Below, one piece after another: positions 14,625 to 16,648 of a DNA stretch of 16,648 nucleotides. Every line of letters starts with the position of its first letter. Within the stretch, counting starts at the first letter, position 1. The notes under the pieces are model-generated. The model searched no databases, was not told the DNA's origin, and saw only the letters and a list, made by a program, of their open reading frames with translations. Where the stretch lies: NCBI GenBank assembly GCA_934101625.1, contig CAKORV010000026.1:1-16648 (forward strand), in the 5' to 3' direction. This DNA comes from an uncultured Bacilli bacterium. Its GTDB lineage: Bacteria; Bacillota_I; Bacilli_A; RF39; UBA660. A program made the position numbers and the translations under genes.

Positions 14625-15491
14625 ATGAAAAATAAAATAGAAACAATATCAAATTTATTTGAGGAAAAAGAAATAAGAAGTGTTTGGAATAGTGAAGAAG
14701 AGGAGTATTATTTTAGTGTTGTTGATGTAATTGGTGCATTAACTGATAATGATTATCAAAAAGCAAGAAATTACTGGAAATGGCTTAAAAATAAGTTGAA
14801 TGAAGAGGGTAGTGAACTGGTTAGTAATACTAACCGTTTGAAATTAAAGGCACAAGATGGAAAAATGCGTGAAACTGATGTGTTAGATATGAAAGGTATT
14901 TTTAGACTTATTGAGTCAGTGCCTAGTCCAAAAGCTGAACCTATGAAAATGTGGTTAGCAAGTTTGGGAAAAGAAAGAATTGATGAAGTTTTTGATCCAG
15001 AAATAGCTGGTAATAGAATTATAAATTACTATCGTAATAAAGGTTATAGTGATGAATGGATTAAAAAAAGACTAACTGGAATGGTTGATAGACATAAATT
15101 GACAGAAATGTGGAAAAATAGTGGTATTGATAAACCTATAGAATTTGCGATGTTAACCAATGAAATATATAAGGGTTGGTCTGATATGAAAGCAAGTGAA
15201 TATAAGGCATATAAAGGATTAAGAAAGGAATCTTTAAGAGATAATATGTCTGATATAGAAATAGCATTAACCAATATTGGTGAAATAGCAACTAGAGATA
15301 TTGCAAAAATAGAAAATCCTAAAGGTTTAGATGAAAATATGAAAGTAGCAAGAAGAGGTGGAGGAGTTGCTAAAGGAGCAAGAGATATTTATGAAAAAGA
15401 AACTAAACATTCTGCTATTTCAAGTGATAATAATTTAGATTATAAATATGTTGATGAAAAATTAATTAGTGATAAAACAGAAAATAAATAA
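14625..15491 (+). CDS. Bro-N domain / DinD-like protein inserted between ruvA and ruvB
   Basis: The 288-residue protein resembles phage antirepressor-like Bro-N proteins and DNA-damage-inducible DinD-type proteins. Its N-terminal part reads YYFSVVDVIGALTDND, then ARNYWKWLKNKL, a GSELVSN region and SVPSPKAEPMKMWLASLG (about residues 25-125), characteristic of chromosomal Bro-N proteins. The C-terminal half is helical and basic (EYKAYKGLRKESLRDNMSD, then LTNIGEIATRDIAKIENPKG). It has an AGGAGG ribosome site 4 nt before ATG 14625, stronger than its neighbours' GGTGA sites, and uses some CGT arginine codons, rare elsewhere here; both suggest acquisition. It lies 37 nt after ruvA and 16 nt before ruvB, same strand. 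Escherichia coli DinD affects RecA filaments; a recombination role here is inferred from position only. Confidence 0.8.
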   Translation: MKNKIETISNLFEEKEIRSVWNSEEEEYYFSVVDVIGALTDNDYQKARNYWKWLKNKLNEEGSELVSNTNRLKLKAQDGKMRETDVLDMKGIFRLIESVPSPKAEPMKMWLASLGKERIDEVFDPEIAGNRIINYYRNKGYSDEWIKKRLTGMVDRHKLTEMWKNSGIDKPIEFAMLTNEIYKGWSDMKASEYKAYKGLRKESLRDNMSDIEIALTNIGEIATRDIAKIENPKGLDENMKVARRGGGVAKGARDIYEKETKHSAISSDNNLDYKYVDEKLISDKTENK

Positions 15492-15507
15492 TAAAGGAAG
15501 TGACAAC

Positions 15508-16494
15508 ATGGAAGATATAATAAAAAGTGAATATCAAGAGGGAGATTCATTTGAAAAAACTATAAGACCACAAAACTTTGATGAATATATTGGACAAAGT
15601 GATGTTAAAGAAAATATTAAAGTTTTTGTAAGTGCTGCTAAAATAAGAGAAACAAGTTTGGATCATGTTTTATTATATGGTCCACCAGGGCTTGGAAAAA
15701 CAACTCTTTCTCATATAATTGCTAATGAACTTGGAGTTAATATTAAAACAGCTAGTGGTCCTACAATTGAAAAAAGTGGGGATTTAGCAGCTATATTAAG
15801 TACTTTGGAACCATATGATGTTTTATTTATTGATGAAATTCATAGAATACCTAAGTATATTGAAGAAATTCTTTATAGTGCTATGGAAGATTTTAAATTA
15901 GATATTATTATAGGAAATGAAGGACAAAGTAGGAGCATTAAGATAGATTTACCTCCATTTACTTTAGTTGGTGCTACAACACGTGCTGGAGATTTATCTA
16001 GTCCTTTAAGAGATAGATTTGGTATAACTTGTAAATTAAATTATTATACAACAGAAGAACTAGCAACTATCGTTAAGAGAAGTGCTAAAGTATTGGATTT
16101 AAAAATTGATGATGATGCAGCAACCACAATAGCAAGACGTAGTAGAAAAACACCTAGAATAGCTAATAGACTATTAAAAAGAGTTAGTGATTTTGCTTTA
16201 GTAAGTGGTAAAAGTGTAATTGATAAAGAAATAACAAATCAAAGTTTAGATAGATTACATGTTGATGAATATGGACTTGATAGTGTAGACATTGAATATT
16301 TAGAGAGTTTAATAAATAAATTTAATGGTGGACCTGTAGGTATAGAGTCTATTGCAGCAAGTATTGGAGAAGAGATTACAACTATTGAAGATGTAATAGA
16401 ACCTTTTCTTCTACAAGAGGGATTTATAAAAAGAACTATAAGAGGAAGACAAGTAACTGATAAAACATATGAATATTTGGGTATAGAAAAGTAG
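15508..16494 (+). CDS. ruvB: Holliday junction DNA helicase motor RuvB
   Basis: RuvB is the hexameric AAA+ motor that drives branch migration with RuvA. With ATG 15508 the protein has 328 residues, typical for the family. This start is preferred over the in-frame GTG at 15469, which would overlap the upstream gene, because AAAGGAAG lies 7 nt before the ATG. Visible motifs are RPQNFDEYIGQ near the N-terminus, Walker A GPPGLGKTT (58-66), Walker B DEIH (109-112), GATTRAGDLSSPLRDRFG with sensor 1 and the arginine finger, and the C-terminal winged-helix signature GGPVGIESIAASIGEE. It ends just upstream of the second leader element. Confidence 0.97.
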   Translation: MEDIIKSEYQEGDSFEKTIRPQNFDEYIGQSDVKENIKVFVSAAKIRETSLDHVLLYGPPGLGKTTLSHIIANELGVNIKTASGPTIEKSGDLAAILSTLEPYDVLFIDEIHRIPKYIEEILYSAMEDFKLDIIIGNEGQSRSIKIDLPPFTLVGATTRAGDLSSPLRDRFGITCKLNYYTTEELATIVKRSAKVLDLKIDDDAATTIARRSRKTPRIANRLLKRVSDFALVSGKSVIDKEITNQSLDRLHVDEYGLDSVDIEYLESLINKFNGGPVGIESIAASIGEEITTIEDVIEPFLLQEGFIKRTIRGRQVTDKTYEYLGIEK

Positions 16495-16503
16495 CAAAAC
16501 ATC

Positions 16504-16532
16504 TTGAATAAAGATTTAAAATTTGATAGAAT
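16504..16532 (+). promoter_or_regulatory. Candidate promoter ahead of leader copy 2
   Basis: TTGAAT (16504-16509), 17 bp, TAGAAT (16527-16532). The TAGAAT is conserved in copy 1 (5967-5972), but no matching -35 is visible there, so this is tentative. Confidence 0.35.
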
Positions 16533-16648
16533 TAAGATATAAAATATGAAGGAGTAATTAAACTATGAGAGAAATAATTTTCTTCGAATTAAGTACCAAA
16601 CTTGGTACAGAAATCGGGGGGGGTTAAAGGTAAATAACTCTCATAGTT
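16525..16648 (+). ncRNA. Structured repeated leader RNA, copy 2 (runs to window end)
   Basis: The closing stem is perfect here: AACTATGAGAG (16561-16571) with CTCTCATAGTT (16638-16648), ending exactly at the last base of the window. The inner hairpin GTACC...GGTAC (16593-16608) is unchanged from copy 1, and the G-tract is eight G (16616-16623). What follows, such as a T-run and gene, cannot be seen. By analogy with copy 1, a surface-protein gene may lie just outside. Confidence 0.6.
16565..16627 (+). CDS. Possible 20-residue leader peptide in repeated element, copy 2
   Basis: ATG 16565 with GGAG 10 nt upstream opens MREIIFFELSTKLGTEI followed by GGG and TAA (16625-16627). The one-base longer G-tract shifts the end of the frame compared with copy 1, so only the first 17 residues are shared. 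The stop is 10 nt before the 3' arm of the closing stem. Confidence 0.35.
   Translation: MREIIFFELSTKLGTEIGGG

Noticed and set aside
15044..15274. Minus-strand ORF of 76 codons
   Set aside because: It is antisense inside the well-supported Bro-N/DinD-like gene.
16239..16502. Minus-strand ORF of 87 codons
   Set aside because: It is antisense to the conserved C-terminal winged-helix region of ruvB.
16559..16648. Leader element as a MITE with 11-bp terminal inverted repeats
   Set aside because: Homology between the copies begins about 35 nt upstream of the stem rather than at its edge, no target duplication is visible, and copy 1 keeps the stem only through G-U pairs, which matters for RNA but not for DNA ends.

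Overview
The window is low-GC bacterial DNA of Firmicutes/Mollicutes-like type, probably an uncultured gut Bacilli lineage with a reduced genome (RF39-like). This rests on the strong A/T bias, AGA-dominated arginine codons, TAA-biased stops, GGTGA/GGAG ribosome sites and Gram-positive gene content such as MurT/GatD and lipoproteins. TGA is a stop (yidD in an ATGA overlap; the small gene before polA) and Trp is TGG, so the code is 11, not the Mycoplasma code 4. No rRNA, tRNA, CRISPR array or transposase gene was seen.

Layout. 1-1196: 3' part of a large surface protein whose start lies outside the window. It ends convergently, at a shared terminator, with a minus-strand pair yidD + ZnuA-like lipoprotein (1210-2285). 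Divergent from these is rnc-smc (2360-5944). Next comes a structured, repeated leader element (about 5965-6131) feeding a decayed surface-protein pseudogene (6165-6739). A second convergent terminator separates this from the minus-strand murT-gatD operon (6771-8835). Divergent from murT is a 73-residue hypothetical gene, then polA and a cation-efflux gene (8980-12723). Two hairpins separate these from minus-strand tmcAL (12797-13930). Divergent from tmcAL is a ruvA - Bro-N/DinD-like gene - ruvB cluster (14039-16494). The window ends inside a second copy of the leader element (16525-16648).

Functionally most genes are housekeeping: RNA processing (rnc), chromosome organisation (smc), lipid II amidation (murT/gatD), DNA repair and replication (polA, ruvAB), tRNA modification (tmcAL), metal efflux and membrane insertion (yidD). 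Several show altered key residues: GatD lacks the expected nucleophile Cys and catalytic His, the ZnuA-like lipoprotein lacks the usual metal-binding His residues, PolA has lost the proofreading carboxylates, and SMC has short arms.

The best candidate for something undescribed is the duplicated leader. Its two copies, 10.56 kb apart, keep a closing stem through three pairing-neutral substitutions. Each carries a 20-23 codon ORF whose start codon sits in one arm of that stem, and in copy 1 the other arm runs into a U-tract. This looks like a translation-coupled attenuator ahead of a surface-protein family. Seven promoters in the window also place the -10 box only 14-21 nt before the start codon, implying very short 5' leaders.
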